Shown: positions 8,813-20,229, counted from the stretch's first letter. The stretch: DNA of 60,748 bases from Acidimicrobiaceae bacterium (GCA_003169675.1 PNAT01000197.1:1-60748); one strand, 5' to 3'. A program made the numbers and translations. The notes: generated from the letters alone by a model not told the origin.

Positions 8813-10311
8813 TGCCCCTGCACCCCGACGAGCTCGCCGCGCTGAGTGAGGCGGCCCTCTCCACCGCCACGGCGGCGGCGTGCTCGGACGCCGAGATACG
8901 CGTCGAGCGCATTCGCTCCCAGACCGTCACCCTCCACGACGGGAACCGCGAGGGGACTTCTGATGACACGGAGTTCGGTCTGGGCGTCCGGGTGGTGCTG
9001 AATGGGGCGGTCGGGTTCGCCGCCTCCGTCGACGTGCGGCCCGACGAGGCGGCCAACCTGATCACGCGGGCCACAGAGATGGCCCGCGTCACCGCCGCGG
9101 CCGGGGGCGGGCGGGTCGAATTGGCGCCCGAGCCTGCGCACGGTGAGGTGACCTGGTCGAGCGCCTTTGCCATCGACCCTTCCGGCGTGCCCCTGGCGGA
9201 GAAGGTCGAGCTGCTGGCCGGCTGGAGCGAGGCCCTTGCTTCTCATGAGGCCGTGGCGCACACCACGGCCAGCCTGCTCAGCGTGTCCGAGGAGACCTAC
9301 CTGGCCGACCTCAACGGGACCCGGGCCACCCAGCACCGGGTGCGGTGCCACCCCCAGCTCGAAGCGCTGGCCACCGGAGCGGGCGGGTTCGAGACCATGC
9401 GCACGCTGGCCCCTCCGGTCGGTCGGGGTTGGGAGTATCTCGTGGGATCGCCCCGTGAGGGCGCCTGGGATTGGGAGGGCGAGCTGGCCCAGCTCCCTGA
9501 GTTGCTGGCGGAGAAGTTGGCTGCGCCGTCGGTCGATGCTGATGTGTATGACCTCGTCATCGACCCCTCCAATCTGTGGCTGACCATTCACGAGTCCATC
9601 GGGCATGCCACCGAACTCGACCGGGCCGTTGGCTATGAAGCCGCCTACGCCGGCACGTCGTTCGCCACTTTCGACCAGCTCGGCTCTCTCGTCTACGGGT
9701 CGCCCATCATGCACGTGACCGGTGACCGCACGGTGGAGCACGGCCTGGCCACGGTGGCCATCGACGGGGAGGGCGTGGCCGGCCAGTCGTTCGACCTGGT
9801 GCGTGGCGGCGTGCTGGTCGGCTACCAGTTGGATCGCTCCATCGCCTCGTCTCTGGGCTTCGACCGCTCCAACGGCTGCGCCTTCGCCGACTCGCCCTTG
9901 CATGTGCCGATACAGCGCATGGCCAACGTCTCGCTGGCCCACTCGGGTGACGCCGGCCCTTCTACCTCCGATCTGATCGCCGGCGTCGAGCGCGGGATTT
10001 ACGTCCTCGGTGACAAGAGCTGGTCCATCGATATGCAGCGCTACAACTTCCAGTTCACCGGTCAGCGCTTCTACAAGATTGAGCGGGGGCGACTGGCGGG
10101 GCAGGTCAAGGATGTGGCGTATCAAGCCACCACCACCGACTTCTGGGGCGCTTTGGAGACCGTGGGTGGTGCCTCTACGTATGTGTTGGGAGGCGCCTTC
10201 AACTGCGGCAAGGGGCAGCCGGGACAGGTGGCGCCGGTGTCCCACGGCTGTCCGTCGGTTCTCGTGCGGGGCGTGCGGGTGCTCAATGCGCGGGCTGAGG
10301 CCGGACGATGA
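8812..10311 (+). CDS. tldD: TldD-family metallopeptidase
   Basis: 499 residues from GTG 8812. TldD is the catalytic partner of the TldD/TldE heterodimer, a zinc peptidase that trims unfolded or modified peptides (for example microcin B17 and CcdA in E. coli). The metal motif HESIGH (residues 260-265) fits the family HExxxH pattern, and the TldD C-terminal block GGAFNCGKGQPGQ is present. The tldE ATG overlaps its stop by 4 bases. No obvious small precursor-peptide gene lies alongside, so the substrate is open. Confidence 0.92.
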   Translation: MPLHPDELAALSEAALSTATAAACSDAEIRVERIRSQTVTLHDGNREGTSDDTEFGLGVRVVLNGAVGFAASVDVRPDEAANLITRATEMARVTAAAGGGRVELAPEPAHGEVTWSSAFAIDPSGVPLAEKVELLAGWSEALASHEAVAHTTASLLSVSEETYLADLNGTRATQHRVRCHPQLEALATGAGGFETMRTLAPPVGRGWEYLVGSPREGAWDWEGELAQLPELLAEKLAAPSVDADVYDLVIDPSNLWLTIHESIGHATELDRAVGYEAAYAGTSFATFDQLGSLVYGSPIMHVTGDRTVEHGLATVAIDGEGVAGQSFDLVRGGVLVGYQLDRSIASSLGFDRSNGCAFADSPLHVPIQRMANVSLAHSGDAGPSTSDLIAGVERGIYVLGDKSWSIDMQRYNFQFTGQRFYKIERGRLAGQVKDVAYQATTTDFWGALETVGGASTYVLGGAFNCGKGQPGQVAPVSHGCPSVLVRGVRVLNARAEAGR

Positions 10312-11714
10312 TCGAGGCCCAGGTCGTCGTCGAGGATGGCTTGACCGCCGCCGCCCGTGCCGGCGCCGACGGGTGCATCATCCTCGTCGACGAGATCAGC
10401 CACGCCGACGTCCGCTTCGCCCTCAACACCACCACCACCAACGGGGTGCGACGGGACCGCTCGGTCACCGTGGTAGTCGTCGTGGGACAGGCGGCGGGCG
10501 TGGCCCGGCGCAGCGGTGCGGTCGACCTGGACGAAATGGTGTCCGCTGCCCTGAACGACGCCCGTGAGTTCCCGCCGGCCGACGACGCGTTCTCACTCGT
10601 CGACGGCGTCGGTGACTCGACCGCTGCTGCCGTTGCCGCCTTCAGTGTGGCACCGCTCGAAACCGATGTCTCTGTCCTGGCCACGGTGCTCTCGGGACTC
10701 TCGGGTGCCTTCAACCGGGCCCGCCAACGCGACGCTGTCCTGGCCGGGTTCGCCGAGTATGGGATCTCGACGCTGTACTTGGGGAATTCGGCGGGGGTAC
10801 GGCTGTCGTTCTCCCAACCGACGGGCGCAGTCAACTTGGTGGGACGAACCGTCGACGGGACCGGTTCGGCGTGGACCGGTGCTCCGTCCATCACGCCCTC
10901 GTTCGATCAGATGGAAGGAGAGATCTGGCGTCGCCTCGACTGGTCCCGGCGTGCCATCCCGTTGGAACCAGGCCGCTATGAGGTGATCCTGCCGCCCTCA
11001 GGCGTGGCCGACATGATGGGGTCCCTCTTCTTCCACGCGATGGGAGGCCAGGACGCCGAAGACGGCCGGACCGTCTTTTCGGCCGATGGGCTCGGAACCC
11101 GCCTCGGGCAGGAGCTCTCGGCAGTGCCATTCACGCTCTACAGCGACCCCTCTGAGGCTGGCGTCGAGTGCATGCCCTTCGTGGCTGCAGGGTCCTCCAG
11201 TGCCGAGGCATCCGTCTTCGATAATGGACTCCCCCTGGGACGTACCGACTGGATTCGCGACGGGCGCCTGGCCCAACTTCGGTATCACCGAGCGGGTGCT
11301 GCCCGTTCGGGCGTACGTGTGGCTCCCTACATCGACAACCTGGTCTTGCGAACCGGTACGTCGGTCAGCGAATCCGAGGGCGATGCCGGGTCGATCGATG
11401 ACATGGTGGCCCGGACCGAACGGGGCCTGCTGCTCACCTGCCTCTGGTATATCCGAGAGGTCGACCCGGCCACGCTCTTAATGACCGGCCTCACTCGGGA
11501 TGGCGTCTACGTCATCGAAGACGGAGTGGTAGTTGGCTCGGCGAATAATTTCCGGTTCAACGAGAGTCCGGTCGATCTACTTGCCCGAGCGACTGAGGTC
11601 GGCACCCCCGAGCGGACCCTCGGTCGAGAGCTGGGAGAGTACCTGAATCGGGTCATCATGCCACCGCTGCGAATTCCCGACTTCAACATGAGCTCGGTGA
11701 GCCAAGCCAGCTGA
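10308..11714 (+). CDS. tldE: TldE/PmbA-family protein
   Basis: A 468-residue partner of TldD. TldE (PmbA) shares the fold but lacks the zinc motif and helps form the closed proteolytic chamber; no HExxxH is present here, as expected. The C-terminal part has the family pattern YIREVDPATLLMTGLTRDGVYVIEDG and FRFNESPVDLL. The ATG at 10308 overlaps the tldD stop (ATGA), giving 1:1 coupled translation. Confidence 0.92.
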   Translation: MIEAQVVVEDGLTAAARAGADGCIILVDEISHADVRFALNTTTTNGVRRDRSVTVVVVVGQAAGVARRSGAVDLDEMVSAALNDAREFPPADDAFSLVDGVGDSTAAAVAAFSVAPLETDVSVLATVLSGLSGAFNRARQRDAVLAGFAEYGISTLYLGNSAGVRLSFSQPTGAVNLVGRTVDGTGSAWTGAPSITPSFDQMEGEIWRRLDWSRRAIPLEPGRYEVILPPSGVADMMGSLFFHAMGGQDAEDGRTVFSADGLGTRLGQELSAVPFTLYSDPSEAGVECMPFVAAGSSSAEASVFDNGLPLGRTDWIRDGRLAQLRYHRAGAARSGVRVAPYIDNLVLRTGTSVSESEGDAGSIDDMVARTERGLLLTCLWYIREVDPATLLMTGLTRDGVYVIEDGVVVGSANNFRFNESPVDLLARATEVGTPERTLGRELGEYLNRVIMPPLRIPDFNMSSVSQAS

Positions 11715-11756
11715 TTGTGCCGACACGCAGCTGCCTGGCACGACCGTTCCTTGGTC

Positions 11757-12854
11757 ATGGAGCTCTTGGCAGAGAAGCAATCAACAACCGACCTGCTGGA
11801 TATGGCCGCCCAGCTGGGTGCCGAGATTGCCGAGAAGGTTGGCTCTTTGTTGGCGGTGGTCGGCGAGCTGGACCGCCGGGATGGCTTCCGGGCTGAAGGG
11901 GCCACGTCCATGGCCGCCTGGTTGACCGAACGTCTCGGCGTGTCGGACGCCACTGCCCGAGCCTGGACCGAGGTGGCTCAGAAGCTCTGGGACCTGCCTC
12001 ACCTTTTCGAAGGTTTGCGCTCCGGTGTCATTAGCTTCGACAAGGTGCGGCTGGCGGCGGGCGTGAGCACCCCTGAGACCGACGCCGATGTGACCCGGCA
12101 GGCTCAAGAGTGCTCGGTGCGGCAGTTGACCGACCTGGCCCGGGCAGCCCGAGGTAGTTCGGACGCCGATGCAGACTCCCACTACGACGCGCGCTACCTG
12201 CGCTTCAATGACAAGCGGCGCACCGTCACCGCTCAGCTGCCCGAGGATCACTACGCCCAGGTACGGTCCACCCTCTCGGCTATCGCCGGTGGTTTTCCGA
12301 CGGACGGCTCGACCCCGTACGATCAGCGCCTGTGCGATGCCTTGGTGTACCTCTGCCAGCCCGATGTCGGCCACACTGAGCGCAATACTCTCGTGGTGCT
12401 CCACGCTGATTTCTCCATGCTGCGGGGTGGCTCGGGGACGGCGGAGCTCGAGCGCCTCGGGCTGGTCAGCCGCGAGGCCGCCCGTCGTCTGGCCTGTGAC
12501 GCCGACGTTGTCCTGGCCCTCGACGATGCCTTCGGGCACACCATGGTGGAGGGTCGGTCACGACGATTCCCCACCCCGGCCCAACGGCGTGAAGTGCGAC
12601 GACGCGACCGACATTGCCGATTTCCTGGTTGCTCGAATGACGTGTTTACCGAGGTCCACCACATCGTGCAATGGATCGATGGTGGATTGACGGACCTCGA
12701 CAATCTGGCCCTCTTGTGCGATCACCATCACCATCGAGTCCATGAGGGCAAATGGACCATCTCGGGAGACGGCAATGGCACATTGCGCTTCCTTGGGCCG
12801 ACGAAACGTCTGATGACGTCTCGACCTTCTCCACTTTGGACGAGGCGAAACTAA
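11757..12854 (+). CDS. DUF222 (13E12-repeat) HNH endonuclease-like protein
   Basis: 365 residues from ATG 11757; an in-frame TTG at 11715 lies right after the tldE stop but has no ribosome site. An N-terminal DUF222 helical domain is followed by a C-terminal HNH nuclease domain: CRFPGC, VHHIVQW, GG, then LALLCDHHHHRVHEG. Such proteins are abundant and multicopy in actinobacteria (the mycobacterial 13E12 family), and some sit in mobile elements; no element ends are visible here. The link to tldDE is probably only positional. Confidence 0.88.
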   Translation: MELLAEKQSTTDLLDMAAQLGAEIAEKVGSLLAVVGELDRRDGFRAEGATSMAAWLTERLGVSDATARAWTEVAQKLWDLPHLFEGLRSGVISFDKVRLAAGVSTPETDADVTRQAQECSVRQLTDLARAARGSSDADADSHYDARYLRFNDKRRTVTAQLPEDHYAQVRSTLSAIAGGFPTDGSTPYDQRLCDALVYLCQPDVGHTERNTLVVLHADFSMLRGGSGTAELERLGLVSREAARRLACDADVVLALDDAFGHTMVEGRSRRFPTPAQRREVRRRDRHCRFPGCSNDVFTEVHHIVQWIDGGLTDLDNLALLCDHHHHRVHEGKWTISGDGNGTLRFLGPTKRLMTSRPSPLWTRRN

Positions 12855-12985
12855 ACGTTCACACCAGACGAATTCGCAGTGGACTCGTGATTACCCATGG
12901 GGGATGCGCACCGACGCGCCGGTGACCGGTCAGAGACAGACCTCTTCAATGTCGCTTACGTCGGTGATGGTGATGAAGATTGCCG
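12855..12985. other. Gap between convergent genes
   Basis: 131 bases between the convergent HNH and LivFG genes. A short inverted repeat near 12911-12926 (CACCG/CGGTG type) may act as a weak bidirectional terminator, but there is no T-tract. I see no gene here. Confidence 0.3.
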
Positions 12986-14692
12986 CTATGCCGTGGCGCC
13001 CGAGCGGGCGATGGCCGAGTCGTCGGTGCCCAGGTAGGACGCGATGACCATCGGATGCGCGAGCACTTCCGCCGGAGTCCCTTGGGCAATCACCCCGCCG
13101 AGCTCCATGGCAACCAGACGGTCGCACAGCGCGCTTAGCATCGGCATGTCATGCTCGATCACCAAGATTGAACAACCCGTTTGCTCCCTCACTCGCCGCA
13201 ACAGCGGTCCGAGAGCCTCGGTTTCCCTCTGGGCGATTCCCCCCGACGGTTCGTCGAGCATCAGCATCTCGGGGTCCTGGGCCATGACGCAGGCCAGATC
13301 CACGATCCGGCGGGTACCAGTCGACAACTCTCCTGTCAGTTTCTCGGCATACGCCCCGAGACCCATCAGTTCAATGAGTTGATCCACAACGGCCACGGTA
13401 GCCAGCTCGGACTCATAGGAAGCCGGTAACTGAAGGGCGGCGGCGAACATGTCCCGGCTTTCGAGATGCCGCTCTCGTGCGACGGCAATTGTCTCGACCA
13501 CGGTTAATGTCGGATACAACAAGGCGTCTTGGAACGAGCGCCCGAGTCCGGCGACAGCGCGCAGATTTGGAGCCCACTCTGTCATTTCCTTGCCACGCAT
13601 TACGACGCGCCCCTGGTCAACTGCAAGAAATCCCGAGATGCAATCCATCAGGGTGGTCTTGCCTGCCCCGTTGTGACCTATGAGCCCAACGATCTCGCCC
13701 GGATGGACCGTGAGGTCGACGTGGTCAACGGCGGTAATACCCCCGAAGTGCTTGGCCACGCCATGGCACTCGAGGACGGGGTCGGCGTTGGCATCGACTC
13801 GAGGAGGCGGGTCGCCCAGTTCACCGTTCTCCACCTGCGCCAAGAGGTCTCCATCAGTCAGTTCACTAGACGTCTGCTCGTCCGAAACCGACTCCGTTGG
13901 CTCATTGAGGGCTGAGGCACCGGCGATGAACACCGACCGCAAAATGTCGGGCCGTTCGAGCAACTGCTCGGTTGGTCCTTCGAAACGGACCTCACCCTTC
14001 TCCATGAATGCTGCACGCTTGGCGAGATTGAGCGCCACGTTCACAGATTGTTCAACGATGACGATGGTCGTTCCGCGCTGGTGCACCTCGCTGACCACCT
14101 CAAGCAACTGGCCGACGATGGTCGGGGCCAAGCCGAGTGACAGCTCGTCAATCATCAGCAATTCTGGACGGGTCATGAGCGCCGAGCCGAGCGCCAACAT
14201 CTGCTGCTCCCCGCCCGAGAGGTTTCCGGCCATCTGGTGGTAGCGGTCTGACAGGATTGGGAAGAGAGAGAGGACCTCCTCCCTGGCCGTGTTCACACGC
14301 GAAGGATCGTCTCGGATGAGCCACGCCGCCATCTTCAGGTTTTCGGCGACGGTCAGAGTCGGGAATACCCCTTTACCGCCCGGCATGAGGGCGATGCCTC
14401 GGCGGGCTGTGGCATCGGCAGAAAGTTTCGTGACGTCCTCCCCCTTGAACGTCACCGAGCCCTTCTTGGGTCGCACCAGGCCGCAGATCCCCTTGAGCAG
14501 CGTCGACTTGCCGGCGCCATTGGTGCCGAGGAGCGCGACAAGCTCGTTCTTTTCCACGTTGAAATCAACCTTGAAGAGGATCTGCACGGACCCATAGAAC
14601 ATGTCAATGCCAGAGCAAGTCAGGAGCTGCTCATCTTGCTTCACCTCGGCCGTGTCCTGAGCTGGCAGCGTCTCGAGCGACGATGTGATCAT
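12986..14692 (-). CDS. Fused LivF-LivG ATPase of a branched-chain-amino-acid-type ABC importer
   Basis: 568 residues carrying two complete ABC ATPases in one chain. Domain 1 (about 25-255) is LivF-like: Walker A GTNGAGKST at 56-64, signature LSGGEQ at 158-163, Walker B LLMIDE. Domain 2 (about 305-560) is LivG-like: Walker A GHNGAGKTT at 339-347, Walker B MLMLDEP. Its signature is the divergent LSTGTRR rather than LSGGQ or LSYGQ. An acidic linker of about 45 residues joins them. LivF and LivG are normally separate proteins. The gene is coupled to the permease gene by a 4-base overlap. The substrate may be amino acids, amides, urea or another small solute. Confidence 0.92.
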   Translation of the reverse strand: MITSSLETLPAQDTAEVKQDEQLLTCSGIDMFYGSVQILFKVDFNVEKNELVALLGTNGAGKSTLLKGICGLVRPKKGSVTFKGEDVTKLSADATARRGIALMPGGKGVFPTLTVAENLKMAAWLIRDDPSRVNTAREEVLSLFPILSDRYHQMAGNLSGGEQQMLALGSALMTRPELLMIDELSLGLAPTIVGQLLEVVSEVHQRGTTIVIVEQSVNVALNLAKRAAFMEKGEVRFEGPTEQLLERPDILRSVFIAGASALNEPTESVSDEQTSSELTDGDLLAQVENGELGDPPPRVDANADPVLECHGVAKHFGGITAVDHVDLTVHPGEIVGLIGHNGAGKTTLMDCISGFLAVDQGRVVMRGKEMTEWAPNLRAVAGLGRSFQDALLYPTLTVVETIAVARERHLESRDMFAAALQLPASYESELATVAVVDQLIELMGLGAYAEKLTGELSTGTRRIVDLACVMAQDPEMLMLDEPSGGIAQRETEALGPLLRRVREQTGCSILVIEHDMPMLSALCDRLVAMELGGVIAQGTPAEVLAHPMVIASYLGTDDSAIARSGATA

Positions 14693-16887
14693 TGCCCTAC
14701 CTTCACTGGCACGGTCTCGGTGTCATCCGACACATCGCCAGACCCATTGTCGGCAACCATTTTGGCCAAGAGGTCGTCCTGAACTGGTCCACCCCCGCCG
14801 TCAGACTGTCTCTTGTCGGCCACCAAGCTAGGAACGATAATGCCGCGGCGGTCGGCCACCTTTCGCAACATTCGGTCCCTCACGCCGTAAACGAGCTGGC
14901 CCAGACCACCCGGGAGGAATTGGAGGACCCAGAGCATGGCGGCCCCACTTATGAGCAGGTGCACCTGTCCGAGTGCAGTGATCGATTCCAGGTACTTGAA
15001 GGTGAGAATGCCGATGAGCACGCCGGCCACCGATCCGAGCCCACCGATCACCGAGTATCCAAATACCGTGATGCTGTCGACCGGGGGGAAGCTTCCGGGA
15101 GCGAGAGCCTGTAAGACCAACACGTCGAGGGCCCCGGCGATACCCGCGATCATCCCGGCCATCGCAAATCCGGCCAGTTTGATTTTTGTGGTCGAGATAC
15201 TGGCAGACGCCGCGGCGCGTTCGTTGTCCTTGGTACCGATGAGGACCCGGCCGGCGCGTGCTTTTCGCAGGCCCATAGTGACCAAGACCGACAGGCCGAG
15301 GAAGGCCAGGCAGACCAGGTAAATCTCGTATTCGTTGTTGAGATCGAAACGTTGCAGGAGCAAGGGCCGCTGTACGCCGTTGAGCGGGATGAATTGCGGG
15401 AAACTGGCCTGGTTGAGGAAGTACTGGTCGAGCGCGACCGCCAGAGCCAGCGTCGTCACAGCCAGGTAGAGCCCTTTAATGCGCAAGGCGGGTAGGCCGA
15501 TCAGGAGGGCGGTGGCGGCACCCACAATCGCGGCCACCGTCATGACGAAGAAGAAATCACTGTTCCAATGCGCCACCATGTTCCCGGCGACCACCCCAGC
15601 AACCCCGGCGATGCCGAATTGTCCCAGGCTGATCTGCCCGCTCCAACCAGTCAATACCACCAGGGACACCCCGGTCATGGCCCAGATGATGGCGAAGGCG
15701 GCCAGCAATTGGTTGGGAGCACCCCACATGTGAGGTATCCAGATGAACACGGCGAGAAGTAGACCGAGTATGGCCCGTCGTGTCCACTTGATTTCGGGAA
15801 GGCCGCGCAGTTCACTCGGAATCGGCTTGAGGGCTCCCACAGCAGACCATGACGACGAGTCGGACTCCTGGGCACGCGAGATCTTCTTTGACTGCGCCAG
15901 GAGGGCGACCACGACCACTCCGAGATAGATGGCGTAGATGATCGCCGGATTGCCCGTCGTATTCCACCGGACGAGCGCCTCCATGATGCCGAGTCCGATT
16001 CCTGCCGCGAAGGCCAGCGGGAGAGACTCCATTCTGGCCACCACGGCGATGGCCAAGATGGGAAGGAATGTGATCGGCCAGTTGGTCGCCAATGCTGGCT
16101 TGACCCCCTCGAAGGGCGCCGAGAGCATGTACGTCAGAACGGCGAGAGCCCCGGCGATGGCCCAGACGATGGTCGACAGGCGCCGCACCGGGATGCCGAG
16201 GGTCAGTGCTCTGTCGCTGTTCTCGGCGGCCGCCCGCACGGCAATCCCGGCGTTGGTCCTCAAGAGGAACCAGGCCAAAAAGGCAATTACCAACGGCACG
16301 ACGGCGACGGCGAGTATTTCGGCGCTGTGGAAGGTGTAGACGTCGATGGTGATCGACACGTTGAAGGGCGGTGAGAATGCCCCGGTCAGAGCGGTGAAGC
16401 CCTCATGGGTCGAACCGAGCAGCTCCAGGCCGCCGAGCACCTGAGCCAATCCGATGCTTGCCACCAGGAGCACGAGCCTCGGCCGGCTACGGAAGAAGCG
16501 AAAGACGGAGAATTCGATCCACGCTCCGAGCAGGCCACCCACGATCACCGCTGCGGGCAGGGCAATCCAGTAGTTGAGCCCATGCACCTTCACCAACCCG
16601 ATCGACAGGACCCCGACCAAGCTGCCGAGGGCGACTTGGGAGAAATTGATGAACCGGTTGGCCCGATACACCAGGATGAGGCCCATCGCCCCCAGCGAGT
16701 AGACCGAGCCGTACACGACACCGACCAGGATGAAGCCGATCGGCGCGTGCTGGTGGACCCATCCGTGCGGGCCCGTGATCGAGAGCACCAGGTAGTAAGC
16801 CCCCACAACCGCACCGATCACGATGGCGATCCGGGCTCGAGAGGGCAGGCCCTCCCACCGCCGCAGTGCGGCGTCCGCCCCGTTCAC
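14689..16887 (-). CDS. Fused LivH-LivM permease of a branched-chain-amino-acid-type ABC importer
   Basis: A 732-residue polytopic protein. The N-terminal half (about 30-330) is LivH-like (GFILVGVVYGSVYSLGAMGLILVYRANRF near the start). The C-terminal half (about 370-690) is LivM-like, with TGWSGQISLGQFGIAGVAG and GLPALRIKGLYLAVTTLA. A hydrophilic linker near 335-365 and a polar tail of about 60 residues frame the second half. These two permeases are usually separate chains. It overlaps the binding-protein gene upstream and the ATPase gene downstream by 4 bases each. Confidence 0.92.
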   Translation of the reverse strand: MNGADAALRRWEGLPSRARIAIVIGAVVGAYYLVLSITGPHGWVHQHAPIGFILVGVVYGSVYSLGAMGLILVYRANRFINFSQVALGSLVGVLSIGLVKVHGLNYWIALPAAVIVGGLLGAWIEFSVFRFFRSRPRLVLLVASIGLAQVLGGLELLGSTHEGFTALTGAFSPPFNVSITIDVYTFHSAEILAVAVVPLVIAFLAWFLLRTNAGIAVRAAAENSDRALTLGIPVRRLSTIVWAIAGALAVLTYMLSAPFEGVKPALATNWPITFLPILAIAVVARMESLPLAFAAGIGLGIMEALVRWNTTGNPAIIYAIYLGVVVVALLAQSKKISRAQESDSSSWSAVGALKPIPSELRGLPEIKWTRRAILGLLLAVFIWIPHMWGAPNQLLAAFAIIWAMTGVSLVVLTGWSGQISLGQFGIAGVAGVVAGNMVAHWNSDFFFVMTVAAIVGAATALLIGLPALRIKGLYLAVTTLALAVALDQYFLNQASFPQFIPLNGVQRPLLLQRFDLNNEYEIYLVCLAFLGLSVLVTMGLRKARAGRVLIGTKDNERAAASASISTTKIKLAGFAMAGMIAGIAGALDVLVLQALAPGSFPPVDSITVFGYSVIGGLGSVAGVLIGILTFKYLESITALGQVHLLISGAAMLWVLQFLPGGLGQLVYGVRDRMLRKVADRRGIIVPSLVADKRQSDGGGGPVQDDLLAKMVADNGSGDVSDDTETVPVKVGQ

Positions 16888-18641
16888 GAGGTTGGGATGG
16901 GGCAGCCAGGCGGGCCAGAGGGGATGCTACTGGCGGTCCAACGCTGGGTGGATGTCTGCGTGTACGCCCCCTGCTTGCCATTCAAGGGGGAGACCGTGGT
17001 CGGGCTCCAGCAGACCTCTCGGAAGTCATTGGGGATGGTGTGCTGGGTGGAGCTGAAGCCCCACTGACCGGCCGGGCCCAGCTTGGGAGGGAAGGCGTAC
17101 ATCCCGGCTTGGAAATTCGCCGCCGTCAGGTTCGGGCCTGCCATCTGGATCCCGATGGCCATCATGTCCAACTGCAGGTAGATCTCATTCACGAAGAACG
17201 CCGGACCCTGGCCACCACAATCTGTCGGGTCTACCTTGCACCCTTCCTGGTAGGCCTGGTAACCGATGGTCTGGGCGTAGGGCACGGCGGCCTCGTTGGG
17301 ACTGATACCAAAAGCGTGTGAGTAGAACTGCTGGTTGTACAGCTGGCCCACGTAGTCCTTGTCGATGAGGGCGGCGCCGATCTCCACGAACTCGGGGAGG
17401 TAGCTCTGCTGGGCGGCCTGGCCCGAAAGGTACACCGGGAAGATGGGGTCACACCCGCACAAGATGGTGGTGTACCCATCCGCCTTGAGCTTGGCCACCA
17501 GGTTGGCCGCTTGCTGGGACTCGGTACCGAGGTCGAGGGAATACTGGAACTGGTCCACCTTGCATCCGTGCGCTGCCATGATATCCTGGAAGACCTTGCC
17601 AGAGGTCACGTAGAGTTCGTTCTCCGGCACGATACCGGCGAACTTTCGGGGAGCACCCTTGAGGTTTCCGCCGGCATAGGTGGCCGGGGACCCGGCGGGA
17701 CACAATTTCTGCACGGCGTAATTGGCCACATCGGTCGCCAGGTCAGTGCCGTCTGTGGCCAGCGACCAGTCGTACGGCGCGTGCCCCGTGTGCCAGTAGT
17801 TCGGCATGTACGGATCGCCGAAGCCCATGACCCCGGCGTGCCACAGAGCCGTGGCGTAGGGCTCGGACTCGGCCGTGATATCAGCGAACGACCCCACCGA
17901 CTGGGCCGTCTTGGCATCAACCTCGGCGTCGGCCTGGCCGTAACCCTGGAGCTCGTTGGCCAATGAACCCTGACCGGTGAAGTATTTGATGGCAATCTTG
18001 CGGCCGTAGAATTGGAAGTGGCTGTTGAAATACGCGGCGAGCACGTTGAGCGTGCGCTGGTTGTCCGCATTCGTGTCCTGGAGTTGCGCGCCGGCGAGCT
18101 TGGCCAGGGTCTGCTGGAAGCTCTGATCCGTCGTGAGGCGGGCCGTGACCGTAATGGTGTTTGCCGTCACACCCGTTGCCGTAGTCCCACCGTTGCTGCC
18201 GGCTGAGAACGTCTCACACGGCGGCGAGTACGGATCGCCGGGGACCTGGTCCGCCTGGCCGCTGCAGGCAACTGCGTGACCTGGAGTCACGACGGTCTGA
18301 CTGGCGGAGCCCCCGCTTCCGCCACTGCCAGTGGTGGCGCCCTTGGCACCCTTGGCGCCGGTAGCGCCGCCGGCGATCTGCCCGGATGCGGCGGCAATGC
18401 TTGTGCTGGTGGCAGTCGCGGCACCGCCGGCCACGCCAACCGCTGACGAACCGCCCCCGGGACCGTTCGAAGACGCATTCGTCGTATTGGGAATCTTGCT
18501 CGGCACCAGTATGGCGGTGAGCGCGATCACCAGCAAGAGCACCGCTGCAGGGCCGTAACCTCGAAACAGCCGGTGTACGACGGGGAAGTATCCCTCTGGA
18601 ACCCGGCCGGCTGAGTTGACGGGCCCATTCACGTTTGTCAC
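16884..18641 (-). CDS. Membrane-anchored solute-binding protein of the Liv-type transporter
   Basis: 585 residues. A hydrophobic helix (about 30-46, PAAVLLLVIALTAILV) follows a basic segment with no lipobox cysteine, so the protein is probably held by an N-terminal membrane anchor. A Gly/Ser/Ala/Thr-rich linker (about 55-130) leads to a type-I periplasmic-binding fold of about 420 residues. The ligand pocket cannot be read with confidence. It stands directly before the permease gene (4-base overlap) and 4 bases after the surface-protein gene, so all four genes form one operon. Confidence 0.88.
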   Translation of the reverse strand: MTNVNGPVNSAGRVPEGYFPVVHRLFRGYGPAAVLLLVIALTAILVPSKIPNTTNASSNGPGGGSSAVGVAGGAATATSTSIAAASGQIAGGATGAKGAKGATTGSGGSGGSASQTVVTPGHAVACSGQADQVPGDPYSPPCETFSAGSNGGTTATGVTANTITVTARLTTDQSFQQTLAKLAGAQLQDTNADNQRTLNVLAAYFNSHFQFYGRKIAIKYFTGQGSLANELQGYGQADAEVDAKTAQSVGSFADITAESEPYATALWHAGVMGFGDPYMPNYWHTGHAPYDWSLATDGTDLATDVANYAVQKLCPAGSPATYAGGNLKGAPRKFAGIVPENELYVTSGKVFQDIMAAHGCKVDQFQYSLDLGTESQQAANLVAKLKADGYTTILCGCDPIFPVYLSGQAAQQSYLPEFVEIGAALIDKDYVGQLYNQQFYSHAFGISPNEAAVPYAQTIGYQAYQEGCKVDPTDCGGQGPAFFVNEIYLQLDMMAIGIQMAGPNLTAANFQAGMYAFPPKLGPAGQWGFSSTQHTIPNDFREVCWSPTTVSPLNGKQGAYTQTSTQRWTASSIPSGPPGCPIPTS

Positions 18642-18645
18642 AAAC

Positions 18646-20193
<1,548 letters not shown>

Positions 20194-20229
20194 GCCCCCG
20201 CCCCCTTTTTTCAGTTCCACTGGTCGTCT

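Noticed and set aside
11715-11757. TTG start for the HNH gene right after the tldE stop
   Set aside because: No ribosome site, and the DUF222 domain begins after ATG 11757.
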